DNA of 64,000 bases from contig CAYHHE010000002.1 of NCBI GenBank assembly GCA_964356295.1, positions 1-64,000 of the forward strand, in the 5' to 3' direction. Of the stretch, positions 20,634 through 30,612 are shown piece by piece. The notes below the pieces were generated by a model. That model worked only from the letters and a program-made list of their open reading frames with translations. It searched no databases and was not told the DNA's origin. The translations under genes were made by a program, and so were the position numbers. Origin of the DNA: CAVQGZ01 sp964356295. Lineage in GTDB: Bacteria; Actinomycetota; Actinomycetes; Jiangellales; Jiangellaceae. Position 1 is the first letter of the stretch. Every line of letters starts with the position of its first letter.

Positions 20634-20903
20634 TCAGCGGCGCAGACCGAGCCTCTCGATCAGCGCGCGGTAGCGCTCGATCTCGGTATCGCTGAGGTAG
20701 TTCAGCAGGCGCCGACGACGGCCGACCATCAGCAGCAGCCCGCGGCGGCTGTGGTGGTCGTGCTTGTGGTCCTTCAGGTGCTCGGTGAGGTGATTGATGC
20801 GGTGGGTGAGCAGCGCCACCTGCACCTCAGGGGACCCGGTGTCCCCCTCGGAGCGGGCGTACTCGGACATGATCTGCTGCTTCGTGGCGGCGTCCATGGA
20901 CAT
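20634..20903 (-). CDS. rpsO: 30S ribosomal protein S15
   Basis: The 89-aa protein has the exact family length and content: [60 protein letters not shown] and a C-terminal [10 protein letters not shown]. It binds 16S rRNA early in 30S assembly. ATG at 20903 (MSMDAATKQ) has AAGGAG upstream; the second Met would also be possible. rpsO-pnp order is conserved in bacteria. Confidence 0.96.
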   Translation of the reverse strand: MSMDAATKQQIMSEYARSEGDTGSPEVQVALLTHRINHLTEHLKDHKHDHHSRRGLLLMVGRRRRLLNYLSDTEIERYRALIERLGLRR

Positions 20904-21108
20904 GGCAGGCCCGCTCCTTGTCAAGTCGTTGCGCGGCGCACCCGGGCACGTCCACCGGGGCATGAGGATTCCGCGGCCGATCTCACGGCACCCACCAGGG
21001 TATCAGCAGGCCGGACGGCCGGCGGCGTTGCGCAGCCCCTCGGCACCTGACCAGCCGGCTGTCCCGGCGCGGCCGGCGCGTGCACCCCTACGATGCGATG
21101 GCCCCCAC

Positions 21109-21222
21109 GATCCACGGCGGAATCGGATCATCAACCCGATGATCCACGGCGGGAAAGGTGCGCCACGAGCACCAGAAGCGCCGTCGATCATGCGCCCGGA
21201 GCACCAGAAACGCCGTGGATCA
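21109..21222. repeat. GATCCACGGCG inverted-repeat cluster, locus A
   Basis: The 384-bp spacer between ribF and rpsO has no gene but holds four related elements. GATCCACGGCGG (21109-21120) and GATCCACGGCGGG (21141-21153) point one way. Two 24-bp copies in the opposite sense (21167-21190 and 21199-21222, a 32-bp period) read GAGCACCAGAA, one variable base, CGCCGT, one variable base, GATCA. The two orientations can pair into long hairpins. The same element recurs at 58.3 kb. The rest of the spacer shows no other structure I can name. Confidence 0.75.
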
Positions 21223-21287
21223 ACCAGCCCAGGTCGTGGGGTGCGTCGACCGGGAGCGCGCGGGGGTGGCCGGGCGCGTCGACGCTG

Positions 21288-22256
21288 TCAGGCTCGGTCG
21301 CGCAGCACCGCTCGGGTACGGGCCACGTCGTCGGCCATCTGGTCCAGGAGCGCGGGGACGCTGTCGAAGCGGTGCTGACCGCGTAGCCGTTCCACCAGGC
21401 TGACGGCTACCCGCTTGCCGTACAGGTCCAGCCCATCGCCGTCCAGCACGAACGCCTCCACCCGGTGGGCCTGCCCATCGAAGGTCGGGTTGGTCCCCAC
21501 CGAGACCGCGGCGGCCAGCGGAGGGTCGGGCAGCCCTGGCTCGAGCACCCGCAGGTAGCCGGCGTACACGCCGTCGGCCGGAACGAGCATGCCGGTTGCG
21601 ACCGCCAGGTTCGCGGTGGGATAGCCGAGCTGACGTCCGCGACGGTCTCCGACGACGACCGGACCCTCGAGCTCGAACAGGTGGCCCAGCACCTCGCCGG
21701 CGCTGTGCACATCGCCGACGGACACCCGGCGGCGTACCTCGGTGGACGACCAACGGATCCCGTCATGGCCGACCGGTGGCACGGCCACGGTCTCGAACCC
21801 GCGGTCACCTCCCAGCACGGCCAGGACAGCCACGTCCCCCGCCGCCCGGTGGCCGAACCTGAAGTCCTCGCCCACGACTACGACTCGTGCGCCCAGTGCC
21901 TCGACCACTACTTCGTCGACGAAGGCCTGCGCGCTCATCGCGGCGACCTGCTGGTCGAATGGCAGCACGAGAACGCCGTCGGCGCCGGCGCGACCGAGCA
22001 GCTCGAGGCGGTGACGCAGAGTGGCGACGGCAGGCGGCTGGCTCCCCGGACGCACGACCGCCATCGGATGAGGATCGAAGGTCAGCACCACCAGCGGCAC
22101 GCCGAGATCGTCGGCCACCTCTCGGGCGCGGCCGAGCACCACCCGATGACCGCGGTGGACTCCGTCGAACACCCCGATCGACACCGCGCACGGGTTCACC
22201 AGCCCGTCCGGGGAGACGGACAACTCCTCCAGCGATCGCCACACCCTCACGGCCAT
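21288..22256 (-). CDS. ribF: bifunctional riboflavin kinase / FAD synthetase
   Basis: Makes FMN from riboflavin and FAD from FMN. The 322-aa protein has the N-terminal nucleotidyltransferase domain with SIGVFDGVHRGHR (about residues 27-39) and VLTFDPHPMAVV, and VVVGEDFRFGHRAAGD. The C-terminal flavokinase domain has GDRRGRQLGYPTANL, DGVYAGYLRV and AAVSVGTNPTFDG. ATG at 22256 is 7 bp after truB, and the truB-ribF order is typical. No FMN riboswitch-like leader is visible, as expected for a gene inside a housekeeping operon. Confidence 0.95.
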   Translation of the reverse strand: MAVRVWRSLEELSVSPDGLVNPCAVSIGVFDGVHRGHRVVLGRAREVADDLGVPLVVLTFDPHPMAVVRPGSQPPAVATLRHRLELLGRAGADGVLVLPFDQQVAAMSAQAFVDEVVVEALGARVVVVGEDFRFGHRAAGDVAVLAVLGGDRGFETVAVPPVGHDGIRWSSTEVRRRVSVGDVHSAGEVLGHLFELEGPVVVGDRRGRQLGYPTANLAVATGMLVPADGVYAGYLRVLEPGLPDPPLAAAVSVGTNPTFDGQAHRVEAFVLDGDGLDLYGKRVAVSLVERLRGQHRFDSVPALLDQMADDVARTRAVLRDRA

Positions 22257-22263
22257 CAGGCGC

Positions 22264-23151
22264 TCACCCCACGAACACCGCCCGCAGAGCGGCGCGAGCA
22301 CCGCTGTCCTCGGCCACGGCGAGCAGGCCGTGAGTGGGGTCGAGGAGGGCCACCGGGCCGGGGCTTCCGGTCGGGGAGGGCGCGACGCCGTGCCGCACCG
22401 CCGCTGCCTCCTGCTCGCCCAGAGTCCGGGTGGGCAGGAAACGCCGGGCTGCCTGTGCCGGGCTGAGCAGGTGTGAGGCCAGCGATGCGGTGGGGTCGTC
22501 CAGGGTGACGGCCTCCTCGAGGGTGAACGGGCCGACCCGGGTCCGGCGCAGCGCCGTGAGGTGACCACCGACGCCCAGCGACCGGCCGAGGTCGCGTGCC
22601 AGGGCCCGTACGTAGGTGCCTGACGAGCAGGCGACCTGCACGTCCAGGTCCAGCAGCCCGGGGTCGACCGGGCGCATGCCCAGGACGAGGAAGGAGGTCA
22701 CGCTCACCCGGCGTGGCTTCAGCTCGACGTCCTCCCCGGCTCGGACCCGCTGGTAGGCGCGGCGACCTTCGACCTTGATCGCCGACACGGCGCTGGGCAC
22801 CTGGTCGATGTCGCCGGTCAGGCGGTCCACGGCGCCCAGCACCTGCTGCACGTCGAGCCCGGCTGCGTCGGCTCGCGCAACCTGCTGGCCCTCGGCATCG
22901 TCGGTAGTGGTGCTCAGCCCCAGCCGCATCGTGGCCCGGTACTCCTTGTCGGCGCCCACCAGGTAGTGCAGCAGCCGGGTCGCCGACCCGACACCGAGGA
23001 CGAGGACGCCGGTGGCGGCCGGGTCCAGCGTTCCGGCGTGCCCCACCCGGCGGGTGCCGAGGCGTCGGCGCACCCGTGCGACCACCGCGTGCGAGGACAT
23101 GCCGGACGGCTTGTCGACCACGAGGATCCCGCAGAGGGGCCCTTGGGTCAT
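22264..23151 (-). CDS. truB: tRNA pseudouridine(55) synthase
   Basis: Makes the T-loop pseudouridine 55. The 295-aa protein has the N-terminal GILVVDKPSGMSSH, the catalytic Asp43 in GHAGTLDPAATGVL, KEYRATMRLGLSTTTDDAEG and the substrate-binding CSSGTYVRALARDLG. A C-terminal PUA-like region follows. ATG at 23151 overlaps the rbfA stop by 4 bp. Confidence 0.95.
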   Translation of the reverse strand: MTQGPLCGILVVDKPSGMSSHAVVARVRRRLGTRRVGHAGTLDPAATGVLVLGVGSATRLLHYLVGADKEYRATMRLGLSTTTDDAEGQQVARADAAGLDVQQVLGAVDRLTGDIDQVPSAVSAIKVEGRRAYQRVRAGEDVELKPRRVSVTSFLVLGMRPVDPGLLDLDVQVACSSGTYVRALARDLGRSLGVGGHLTALRRTRVGPFTLEEAVTLDDPTASLASHLLSPAQAARRFLPTRTLGEQEAAAVRHGVAPSPTGSPGPVALLDPTHGLLAVAEDSGARAALRAVFVG

Positions 23152-23609
23152 GAGCCGTCCCGGACGTCGCGCACGTCGCCGGCATCGTCGGGCTCGGCGC
23201 GCCGATAGGGGTCGGGGTCGCCGGCGTAGGAGGCGTTGCGGGCGGCGGCAGCCACGGCCCGGTCGGCAGCGTGGGCCTCGGCCAGCAGGTCCTCGATGTG
23301 CCGGGCGGAGTCGGCCACTGCGTCCAGCACGAAGGTGATCGTGGGGGTGAACTTGATGCCCGTTGCTGCCCCGACCTCGCTGCGGACCAGACCGCGGACG
23401 TTGTCCAGCGCGGCCGCCGAGGCGACCTGCTCGTCCTGTCCGCCGAGCACCGTGTAGAACACCGTCGCTTCGCGCAGGTCTCCGGTGACACGCGTGTCGG
23501 TGATCGTCACGAAACCCAGCCGGGGATCCTTGACCCGCCGCTCGAGAGTCTCGGCAGCGACCACCTTGATGCGGTCGGCCAGCTTCCTGGCACGCACGTC
23601 GTTGACCAT
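23148..23609 (-). CDS. rbfA: 30S ribosome-binding factor RbfA
   Basis: KH-fold maturation factor for the small subunit. The 153-aa protein has RARKLADRIKVVAAETLERRVKDPRLGFVTITD at residues 5-37, the family's strongest stretch, then EATVFYTVLGG, a shortened KH loop, and RHIEDLLAEAH. The last 30 residues (ARNASYAGDPDPYRR onward) are an acidic, Asp-rich tail. ATG at 23609 has GGAGGAG 5 nt upstream. Coupled to truB. Confidence 0.94.
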   Translation of the reverse strand: MVNDVRARKLADRIKVVAAETLERRVKDPRLGFVTITDTRVTGDLREATVFYTVLGGQDEQVASAAALDNVRGLVRSEVGAATGIKFTPTITFVLDAVADSARHIEDLLAEAHAADRAVAAAARNASYAGDPDPYRRAEPDDAGDVRDVRDGS

Positions 23610-23622
23610 GCGTCTCCTCCGT

Positions 23623-23916
23623 TCAGTCCAGCGGGCCGTGCAGCCGGCGTCTGGTCGCCAACAGCTCGGTCTCCGGGCGCGCAGCCACGAACCGCTCGAC
23701 CTGGTCGAGCACCTCGGTGCATCGCGCCGGGCCGTCCGCCACCACCGCCACGCCGACCTCGGCACGGCGCAGCAGGTCCTGCTGGTCGGTCTCGGCTGCC
23801 GCGACCTCGAACCGCCGTCGCAGGTCGGCCACCAGCGGCCGAACCACCGACCGCTTCTGCTTCAACGAGGACACCTCGCCCAGCAGCAGGTCGCACGCCA
23901 GCGTGCCGGTCCACAT
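23623..23916 (-). CDS. DUF503 (YlxP-like) protein
   Basis: The 97-aa protein shows the DUF503 family pattern: MWTGTLACDLLLGEVSSLKQKRSVVRPLVADLRRRF at the start, then QDLLRRAEVGVAVVADGP. The family is nearly always found between infB and rbfA and is thought to assist ribosome maturation. The position here, 13 bp before rbfA and 52 bp after infB, fits. ATG start. Confidence 0.9.
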   Translation of the reverse strand: MWTGTLACDLLLGEVSSLKQKRSVVRPLVADLRRRFEVAAAETDQQDLLRRAEVGVAVVADGPARCTEVLDQVERFVAARPETELLATRRRLHGPLD

Positions 23917-23968
23917 GGCACCGTCCCGCCTTCCTCGGCTCCCCGCTGACCGCCCGCCGAACCCGGTG

Positions 23969-26773
23969 TCAGGCCCGCGGCTTCTCCCGCATCTCGAACG
24001 TCTCGATCACGTCGTCGACCTGGATGTCGTTGAACGATCCCAGCCCGATACCGCACTCGTAACCGTCGCGGACCTCGGTGGCGTCGTCCTTGAACCGGCG
24101 CAGCGAGTCGATCGACAGGTTCTCCGACACCACGATCCCGTCCCGGACGAGCCGGGCACGAGCGTTGCGTCGGATGGTCCCGCTGGTGACGAGGCAGCCG
24201 GCGATGTTGCCGACCTTGCTCGACCGGAACACCTCCCGCACCTCGGCCCGGCCGAGCTGCACCTCCTCGAACTCGGGCTTGAGCATGCCCTTGAGTGCGT
24301 TCTCGACGTCCTCGAGCGCCTGGTAGATGACCGTGTAGTAGCGGATCTCCACACCCTCGCGGTCGGCGAGCTCAGTGGCCTTGCCCTGCGCCCGGACGTT
24401 GAAGCCGATGATCACCGCGTCGGAGGCCGCGGCCAGCATGACGTTGGTCTCGGTGATGGCACCCACGCCGCGGTCGATGATCCTCAGGTCGACCTCCTCG
24501 CCCACGTCGATCTTGAGCAGGGCGTCCTCGAGGGCCTCGACGGCTCCGGACACGTCGCCCTTGAGGATGAGGTTGAGCGTCTCCACCTTGGACTTCTCCA
24601 GGAAGTCCTCGAGCGTGACCCGCTTGCGCGCCTTGGCCAGTGCCGCGTTGCGCTCCATGGCCTCGCGCTTCTCCGCGATCTGGCGTGCGGTGCGCTCGTC
24701 CTCGGTGGCCAGGAACGTGTCCCCCGCTCCAGGGACCGCGGTCAGCCCGAGCACCTGCACCGGACGGGCCGGACCGGCCTGGTCCACTGGGTCGCCGTTC
24801 TCGTCGAGCATCGCCCTGACCCGGCCGTAGGCCTGGCCACAGACCACGGCATCCCCGACGTGCAGCGTGCCACGCTGGATGAGCACCGTGGCCACCGGGC
24901 CACGGCCGCGGTCGAGGTGGGCCTCGATCGCCACTCCGCGGGCGTCGGTGTCGGGGTCGGCGCGCAGCTCCAGCGCGGCGTCAGCGGTCAGCAGCACCGC
25001 CTCGAGCAGCTCGTCGATTCCCGTGCGCTTGAGCGCGGACACGTCGACGAACATCGTCTCGCCGCCGTACTCCTCGGCCACGAGCCCGTACTCGGTGAGC
25101 TGCTGGCGGATCTTGGCGGGGTTGGCGCCCTCCTTGTCGACCTTGTTGACCGCGACGACGATCGGCACATCCGCGGCATGTGCGTGGTTGAGCGCCTCGA
25201 CCGTCTGAGGCATCACGCCGTCGTCGGCGGCCACGACGAGGACAGCGACATCGGTGACCTTGGCTCCTCGGGCCCGCATCGCCGTGAAGGCCTCGTGGCC
25301 CGGGGTGTCGATGAAGGTCAGAGCGCGGTCGACGCCCTCGTGGCCGATGTGCGTCTGGTAGGCACCGATGTGCTGGGTGATTCCTCCAGCCTCGCCGGCT
25401 ACCACGTTGGCGCCGCGGATGGCATCGAGCAGCTTGGTCTTGCCGTGGTCCACGTGGCCCATGACGGTGACCACAGGAGGACGTTCCGGCGCATCGGCGA
25501 CCTCCTCGACGTCCAGGTCGATGTCGAAGGACTCCAGCAGCTCACGGTCTTCGTCTTCGGGCGAGACGATCTCGAGGTCGTAGCCGAGCTCGGCGCCGAG
25601 GAGCCGGAAGGTCTCCTCGTCCACGCTCTGGGTGGCGGTCACCATCTCACCGAGGGCGAACAGCACCTGGACCAGGGATGCCGGGTCGGCAGCGATCTTG
25701 TCGGCGAAGTCGCTGAGCGACGCCCCGCGAGGCATCCGGATGGTCTGCCCGTTGCCCCGAGGCACCCGCACGCCCCCGATGACGGGAGCCTGCATGTTGT
25801 CGAACTCCTGGCGGCGTTGCTTCTTGCTCTTGCGGCCGCGCTGCGGCCGCCCTCCGGGTCGGCCGAACGCTCCGGCCGTACCGGGCCGACCACCGCGACC
25901 GGCGCCCGGCCGACCACCACCAGCGCCGAACGGAGCTCCGGTGCCGGTGCCGGGACCCGCACCACGGCCCCGCTGCCCGGGGGCTGCCGTGCCGCGCCCG
26001 CCGGGACGGCCCTGTCCCGCGGGGGCCGGACGTCCGGCCGGACGGGGCGGCATCATGCCCGGGGTGGGCACCGCACCACCGGCACCTGGAGCGCCGCCGG
26101 CACCCGGACGGCCACCAGGGCGCGTCCCCGGCCGCGGCATCCCGGTTGTCCCGCTGCTATAGGGGTTGTTCCCCGGACGTGGCGCAGGGCGCTGCGCGGA
26201 ACGGGTCTCCGGGCTGGTGAACGGGTTGTTCCCAGGACGAGGCGCACGTGGACGGGGACCGGCCGGCTTGGGGCCAGGCGCGGGCCGAGCGGCCTGGGGC
26301 GGCGCTCCCGGCGCGCGAGGCGCCGCGCCAGGCTGGTCCGCGGGCCGCGCCAAGGTGGGCGGCACGACCAGGGGCTGTGGGGTGACCGGGGGCTCGACCG
26401 GCGCGGCGGTGGGTGCCGCCGCGGTGGGCTCGCCCACTGCCGGCTGTGCCGGGGCGGCGGCCGGCGGGGCGGCTGCCTTCGCCACCGGTGCCTTTGGCGT
26501 GGCCGCCTTGCCGGGGGCCGCCGTGCCAGGAGCCGCCTTGCCCGGAGCCGCCTTGCCGGGTCCGGGCGTCGTAGGCGCAGCACCCGCCGGGGCCGCTCCC
26601 GCCGGCGTAGGAGCCTGCGCGGCGAGGGCGTCGCGCAGCCGCTTCGCCACGGGCGGCTCGACCGTTGATGATGCCGATCGGACGAACTCGCCGATCTCGT
26701 TCAGCTTGCTGAGGACGATCTTGCTGTCGATGTCGAACTCTTTCGCGAGTTCGTAGACCCGGACCTTTGCCAC
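23969..26773 (-). CDS. infB: Translation initiation factor IF-2
   Basis: GTPase that brings initiator tRNA to the 30S subunit. The 934-aa protein has an IF2_N domain ([27 protein letters not shown]). A long Pro/Ala/Gly-rich low-complexity region of more than 300 residues follows, with repeated RPGNNP-type motifs. The G domain has [18 protein letters not shown] and NKVDK, and domains II-IV follow. GTG at 26773 is preceded by GAAGGAGAG. The Ala/Pro-rich linker is usual in actinobacterial IF-2. Confidence 0.96.
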   Translation of the reverse strand: MAKVRVYELAKEFDIDSKIVLSKLNEIGEFVRSASSTVEPPVAKRLRDALAAQAPTPAGAAPAGAAPTTPGPGKAAPGKAAPGTAAPGKAATPKAPVAKAAAPPAAAPAQPAVGEPTAAAPTAAPVEPPVTPQPLVVPPTLARPADQPGAAPRAPGAPPQAARPAPGPKPAGPRPRAPRPGNNPFTSPETRSAQRPAPRPGNNPYSSGTTGMPRPGTRPGGRPGAGGAPGAGGAVPTPGMMPPRPAGRPAPAGQGRPGGRGTAAPGQRGRGAGPGTGTGAPFGAGGGRPGAGRGGRPGTAGAFGRPGGRPQRGRKSKKQRRQEFDNMQAPVIGGVRVPRGNGQTIRMPRGASLSDFADKIAADPASLVQVLFALGEMVTATQSVDEETFRLLGAELGYDLEIVSPEDEDRELLESFDIDLDVEEVADAPERPPVVTVMGHVDHGKTKLLDAIRGANVVAGEAGGITQHIGAYQTHIGHEGVDRALTFIDTPGHEAFTAMRARGAKVTDVAVLVVAADDGVMPQTVEALNHAHAADVPIVVAVNKVDKEGANPAKIRQQLTEYGLVAEEYGGETMFVDVSALKRTGIDELLEAVLLTADAALELRADPDTDARGVAIEAHLDRGRGPVATVLIQRGTLHVGDAVVCGQAYGRVRAMLDENGDPVDQAGPARPVQVLGLTAVPGAGDTFLATEDERTARQIAEKREAMERNAALAKARKRVTLEDFLEKSKVETLNLILKGDVSGAVEALEDALLKIDVGEEVDLRIIDRGVGAITETNVMLAAASDAVIIGFNVRAQGKATELADREGVEIRYYTVIYQALEDVENALKGMLKPEFEEVQLGRAEVREVFRSSKVGNIAGCLVTSGTIRRNARARLVRDGIVVSENLSIDSLRRFKDDATEVRDGYECGIGLGSFNDIQVDDVIETFEMREKPRA

Positions 26774-26862
26774 TGCTCTCCTTCTCGGCCCGGGTCATGG
26801 CGCCCGGACCGTCAGCCGGTGTTGGTACTCATTGCTGCATGCTCATCGCGCACTCTGGTGCG

Positions 26863-27204
26863 TCACGGTGCTTCTCCTTCGGTTCGTCCCTCGCCGTTGG
26901 TGCCGACCCTGCGGGCCACCTCCTCGACGTAGCGCCGGACCTCGCTCGTGTCCACCGGCCCGTCGAGCCGGAGGGCCCGGGTGAACGCCCGACGGCGTTC
27001 GGCCAGGTCCAGGCACCCGAGGTCGGGATGCAGGTGCGCACCCCGACCCGGGAGGCGTCCCCGCAGGTCGAGGCGAAGGGCAACTGGCTGCCCGCCGCCT
27101 GACACCACGCGGATCAGGTGGGAACGGTCCTCTCGCTGCCGACAGCCGACGCAAGTCCGTTGCGGGACGTGCAACGACCGCCGACGCGAGTGGTATTCCG
27201 TCAA
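26863..27204 (-). CDS. ylxR: YlxR-family (DUF448) RNA-binding protein
   Basis: The family lies between nusA and infB across bacteria. The product has RTCVGCRQREDRSHLIRVV, the conserved YlxR core, a GRLPGRGAHLHPDLGCL segment and an acidic C-terminus. The start is uncertain: a TTG at 27204, 5 bp after the nusA stop, gives 113 aa and is used here; a TTG at 27174 gives 103 aa; an ATG at 27258 would overlap nusA by 49 bp. None has a clear ribosome binding site, so translation may depend on coupling to nusA. Confidence 0.82.
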   Translation of the reverse strand: MTEYHSRRRSLHVPQRTCVGCRQREDRSHLIRVVSGGGQPVALRLDLRGRLPGRGAHLHPDLGCLDLAERRRAFTRALRLDGPVDTSEVRRYVEEVARRVGTNGEGRTEGEAP

Positions 27205-27209
27205 GGAGT

Positions 27210-28190
27210 CTACCGCGCCGCGTCGGGAGTTTCGTCCGGACGGATGTCGATGCGCCATCCGGTGAGCCGAGCGGCGAGCCGGGCGTTCTGCCCCTCCTTG
27301 CCGATGGCCAGGGACAGCTGGTCGGCCGGCACGAACACCCGCGCCGCTTTGGCGACCGGATCCACCACCTGGACGCTGCGTGCCCGAGCCGGGGACAGCG
27401 CGTGCGCCACCAGCTCCGCGGGGTCGTCCGACCAGTCGACGATGTCGATCTTCTCCTGGTTGAGCTCAGCCATCACCGCCCGCACCCGGGCTCCCATGGG
27501 CCCGATGCAGGCACCCTTGGCGTTGACGCCGGGCCGGGTCGCCCGGACCGCGATCTTGGACCGGTGGCCCGCCTCACGGGCGATCGCGGCGATCTCGACA
27601 GTTCCGTCGGCGACCTCGGGCGCCTCGAGCGCGAACAGCTTCTTGACTAGGCCGGGGTGGCTTCGAGAGACCGTCACGATCGGCCCTCGCATCCCTTTGC
27701 GGACCTGAAGGACGTAGCAGCGCAGCCGCGTCCCGTGGGGGTAGCGCTCGCCAGGTACCTGCTCCTGCACCGGAAGGGCCGCCTCCACGTCCCCGATCTT
27801 GACCAGTACCGAGCGCGGGTCGGGTCCCTGCTGGACGACGCCCGAGGCGATCTCACCTTCCAGCGTGAGGAACTCGCCGTAGGTCTGCTCCTCCTCGAGC
27901 TGACGCAGGCGGTGGCGGATCGCCTGGCGAGCGGTCATCGCCGCGACCCGGTCGAAGCCCTCGGGTGTGTCGTCCCACTCCCGAAGCACCTCGGCGCCCT
28001 CGCCGAGCTCCTGCGCCCACACGGTCACGTGCCCGGTCCTGCGGTCCAGCTCGACGCGCGCATGAGGCTGCGCTCCGGGCGCGCGTCGGTAGGCGGCGAG
28101 CAGAGCAGTCTCGATCGTCTCGGCGAGGGTCTCGAACGGCACGCCCTTCTCGTTCTCGATGACGCGCAGCAGCTTCAGGTCGACGTCCAT
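27210..28190 (-). CDS. nusA: Transcription termination/antitermination protein NusA
   Basis: The 326-aa protein has the N-terminal RNAP-binding domain (DVDLKLLRVIENEKGVPFETLAETIETALLAAY). S1 (GEIASGVVQQ to ALPVQEQVPGE) and two KH domains follow (HRSKIAVRATRPGVNAKGACIGPMGARVRAVM, and QLSLAIGKEGQNARLAARLTGWRIDI). It lacks the C-terminal acidic repeats of proteobacterial NusA, as is usual in actinobacteria. ATG start, 3 bp after rimP; ylxR and infB follow. Confidence 0.95.
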   Translation of the reverse strand: MDVDLKLLRVIENEKGVPFETLAETIETALLAAYRRAPGAQPHARVELDRRTGHVTVWAQELGEGAEVLREWDDTPEGFDRVAAMTARQAIRHRLRQLEEEQTYGEFLTLEGEIASGVVQQGPDPRSVLVKIGDVEAALPVQEQVPGERYPHGTRLRCYVLQVRKGMRGPIVTVSRSHPGLVKKLFALEAPEVADGTVEIAAIAREAGHRSKIAVRATRPGVNAKGACIGPMGARVRAVMAELNQEKIDIVDWSDDPAELVAHALSPARARSVQVVDPVAKAARVFVPADQLSLAIGKEGQNARLAARLTGWRIDIRPDETPDAAR

Positions 28191-28193
28191 CGC

Positions 28194-28679
28194 TCACCGT
28201 CCCTCGCCCTCGTCGGCGTGCCGGGTGAGCTCGACCTGGACGACGGCCGAGCGGATCTCGGCGTAGGGCACGTCCACGGTGGTGCCCTCCTGCCGCAGCC
28301 CGGCCCGGGTGTCGTCGGAGTCGACGAGCCGGCCCTGCACGACCGAGCCGTCCAGGCGCACCACCCGCACCAGGCGGCCTGCGCTGCGGGCCCAGTGGCG
28401 GGGCTCGGTCAGCGGACGAGCCACCCCCGGGGAGGACACCTCGAGCGTGTAGGCACCCGGCCCCAGCAGGTCGTCGTCGGCGTCCAGCACGGTCGAGACC
28501 AGTCGGGACACCTGCGCACACTCGTCGAGGCTGACACCGCCGTCCTTGTCCACCACCACCCGGACCAGACGTCGACGTCCCGCCGGGGTCACGACCAGGT
28601 CCTCGAGGTCGTACCCGGCCGCCGAGACGACGGGTGCCAGCCGCTGCCGCAACTGGACCGCCGCTGTGGCCGCCTGCAC
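28194..28679 (-). CDS. rimP: Ribosome maturation factor RimP
   Basis: The 161-aa protein has GYDLEDLVVTPAGRRRLVRVVVDKDGGVSLDECAQVSRLVSTVLDADD, the family's N-terminal domain. YTLEVSSPGVARPLTEPRHW follows, then the SH3-like C-terminal domain (GSVVQGRLVDSD). GTG at 28679 has GAGGAGG 4 nt upstream. First gene of rimP-nusA-ylxR-infB. Confidence 0.94.
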   Translation of the reverse strand: MQAATAAVQLRQRLAPVVSAAGYDLEDLVVTPAGRRRLVRVVVDKDGGVSLDECAQVSRLVSTVLDADDDLLGPGAYTLEVSSPGVARPLTEPRHWARSAGRLVRVVRLDGSVVQGRLVDSDDTRAGLRQEGTTVDVPYAEIRSAVVQVELTRHADEGEGR

Positions 28680-28741
28680 TGGGCCTCCTCTGGTGTCGTC
28701 GCGGTCGTCTCCGGCGGAGCCGACCGACGCGCTCGATCAGG

Positions 28742-30523
28742 TTACCCAGCGCCGGCCGCGGCGCCGATGCGCCCGGTCAGGGCGCTGACCGCGTCCTGGA
28801 CGGGCACGGTGCTGCGCTGCCCGCTGCGGCGGTCCCGCACCTCCACCAGCCCCTCGCGCAGTCCCCGGCCCACCACCAGGATCAACGGCACGCCGATGAG
28901 CTCGGCGTCGGCGAACTTCACACCTGCTGAGCCGGGACGGTCGTCGAGCAGCACGTCGAACCCGGCCGCGGAGACGCCCGCTGCGATGTCGGCGGCCGTC
29001 GCCGTCACGGCCTGGTCCTTGCCGGCCGCCACGACGTGCAGGTCGGCGGGGCTGACCATCGCCGGCCAGCACAGGCCGAGGTCGTCGTGGGTCTGCTCGG
29101 CGATGGCGGCGACCAGGCGCGAGACACCGACGCCGTAGGAGCCCATGGTGACCACGACCTGCCGTCCGACCTCGTCCTGCACGGTGAGGTCGAGCGCCTC
29201 GGCGTACTTGCGGCCGAGCTGGAAGATATGTCCGATCTCCAGCCCGCGAGCGATCTCCAGCGCCCCGCCGCAGCGGGGGCAGGGGTCGCCGTCGCGCACC
29301 TCGGCGGCCTCCACGGTGCCGTCGGCGCGGAAGTCCCGCCCGGCGACGAGGTCGAACACGTGGCGTCCGGCCTGGTTGGCCCCGGTGATCCACCGAGTGC
29401 CGGGTACCACGCGGGGGTCGACCAGGTAGCCGATCCCGGCCGCCGCGTCGGCACCGAGGATCTGTGGGCCGATGTAGCCCCGCACCAGGAGGGGATGGGC
29501 GGTGAAGTCCTCGTCGCCGAACGGCTCCGGGACAGCGGGGGCCAGGCTGGCACCGAGCCGCTTGAGGTCCACCTCACGGTCGCCGGGGACGCCCACCACG
29601 AGCGGCTCGCGCCGCCCGTCGGGGTGGCGCAGCGTGAGCACCACGTTCTTGAGGGTGTCCGCCGCGGTCCAGTCCCGGTCCGGGCGACGCAGGTCCTCGC
29701 GCGCGTTCGCCAGGCCGACGAGCGTCTCGATGGTCGGGGTGTCCGGGGTGTCCTCCACGTGGGCGGGCGGGACGGACTCGGCGCTGGGATGCTCGGGCTC
29801 TGGGGTGAGCACTGCTTCGGTGTTGGCGGCGTAGTCGCAGACGGTGCAGCGGACGTAGTGGTCCTCCCCCACCTCGGTCGGGAGCAGGAACTCCTCGCTG
29901 GCCGAGCCACCCATGGCCCCGGACACCGCCGAGACGATCACGTAGTCCAGCCCGAGCCGGTCGAACAGCCGACAGTAGGCGTCCCGATGGGCCTGGTAGG
30001 AGGCCTCCAGCCCGGCGTCGTCGAGGTCGAAGGAGTAGGAGTCCTTCATCAGGAACTCCCGGCCGCGCAGCAGCCCGGCCCGCGGCCGAGGCTCGTCGCG
30101 GAACTTCCACTGGATCTGGTAGATGCTCACCGGAAGGTCCTTGTACGAGGAGTACAGGTCCTTGACCAGCAGGGTGAACATCTCCTCATGGGTGGGGGCG
30201 AGAAGGTGGTCGGCACCGCGGCGGTCGACCAGCCGGAACAGGTCCTCGCCGTAGTCGGTCCACCGGCCGCTGCGCTCGTAGGGCTCCCGCGGCAGCAACG
30301 CCGGGAAGTGCACCTCCTGGAAGCCCGCGGCGTCCATCTCCTCCCGCACGACCTGCTCGACCTTGCGCAGCACCCGGTAGCCCAGCGGCAACCAGGTGTA
30401 CCCGCCGGGTGCGGCTCGGCGGATGTAGCCGGCGCGCACCAGCAGCCGATGACTGGGGACCTCCGCGTCGGCGGGGTCCTCACGCAGGGTGCGCAGGAAC
30501 AGCTGGGACATCGCCAGGATCAC
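28742..30523 (-). CDS. proS: Prolyl-tRNA synthetase (bacterial type with editing insert)
   Basis: Class II synthetase of 593 aa. Motif 1 region ([27 protein letters not shown]), motif 2 ([32 protein letters not shown]) and motif 3 ([13 protein letters not shown]) are present. The INS editing domain lies about residues 230-400 ([27 protein letters not shown]). The anticodon-binding domain ends the protein. GTG at 30523 is favoured by AGGAG 7 nt upstream; ATG at 30511 (MSQLFLRTL) is the alternative. It is divergent from the S9 peptidase gene. Confidence 0.94.
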   Translation of the reverse strand: MILAMSQLFLRTLREDPADAEVPSHRLLVRAGYIRRAAPGGYTWLPLGYRVLRKVEQVVREEMDAAGFQEVHFPALLPREPYERSGRWTDYGEDLFRLVDRRGADHLLAPTHEEMFTLLVKDLYSSYKDLPVSIYQIQWKFRDEPRPRAGLLRGREFLMKDSYSFDLDDAGLEASYQAHRDAYCRLFDRLGLDYVIVSAVSGAMGGSASEEFLLPTEVGEDHYVRCTVCDYAANTEAVLTPEPEHPSAESVPPAHVEDTPDTPTIETLVGLANAREDLRRPDRDWTAADTLKNVVLTLRHPDGRREPLVVGVPGDREVDLKRLGASLAPAVPEPFGDEDFTAHPLLVRGYIGPQILGADAAAGIGYLVDPRVVPGTRWITGANQAGRHVFDLVAGRDFRADGTVEAAEVRDGDPCPRCGGALEIARGLEIGHIFQLGRKYAEALDLTVQDEVGRQVVVTMGSYGVGVSRLVAAIAEQTHDDLGLCWPAMVSPADLHVVAAGKDQAVTATAADIAAGVSAAGFDVLLDDRPGSAGVKFADAELIGVPLILVVGRGLREGLVEVRDRRSGQRSTVPVQDAVSALTGRIGAAAGAG

Positions 30524-30599
30524 CGGTCACTCCTGTCCAGGTGGGCGTCGCGACGGCGCGGAGTCGGTCGCGGGCCGCGAGGATATCGGCCCCGCCCAC

Positions 30600-30605
30600 T
30601 ACCGT
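30600..30605 (+). promoter_or_regulatory. candidate -10 box, S9 peptidase gene
   Basis: TACCGT ends 7 nt before the ATG, with no ribosome binding site in between, fitting a leaderless transcript. Confidence 0.35.
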
Positions 30606-30612
30606 GCGCTGC

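Noticed and set aside
20920..20925. TTGACA on the minus strand as a -35 box for rpsO
   Set aside because: It lies only 17-22 nt before the start codon and next to the ribosome binding site, too close to act as -35 of an rpsO transcript.
23717..26668. 983-codon open frame antisense to infB
   Set aside because: Antisense to IF-2; the Gly/Arg-rich end is the complement of the Pro/Ala-rich linker.
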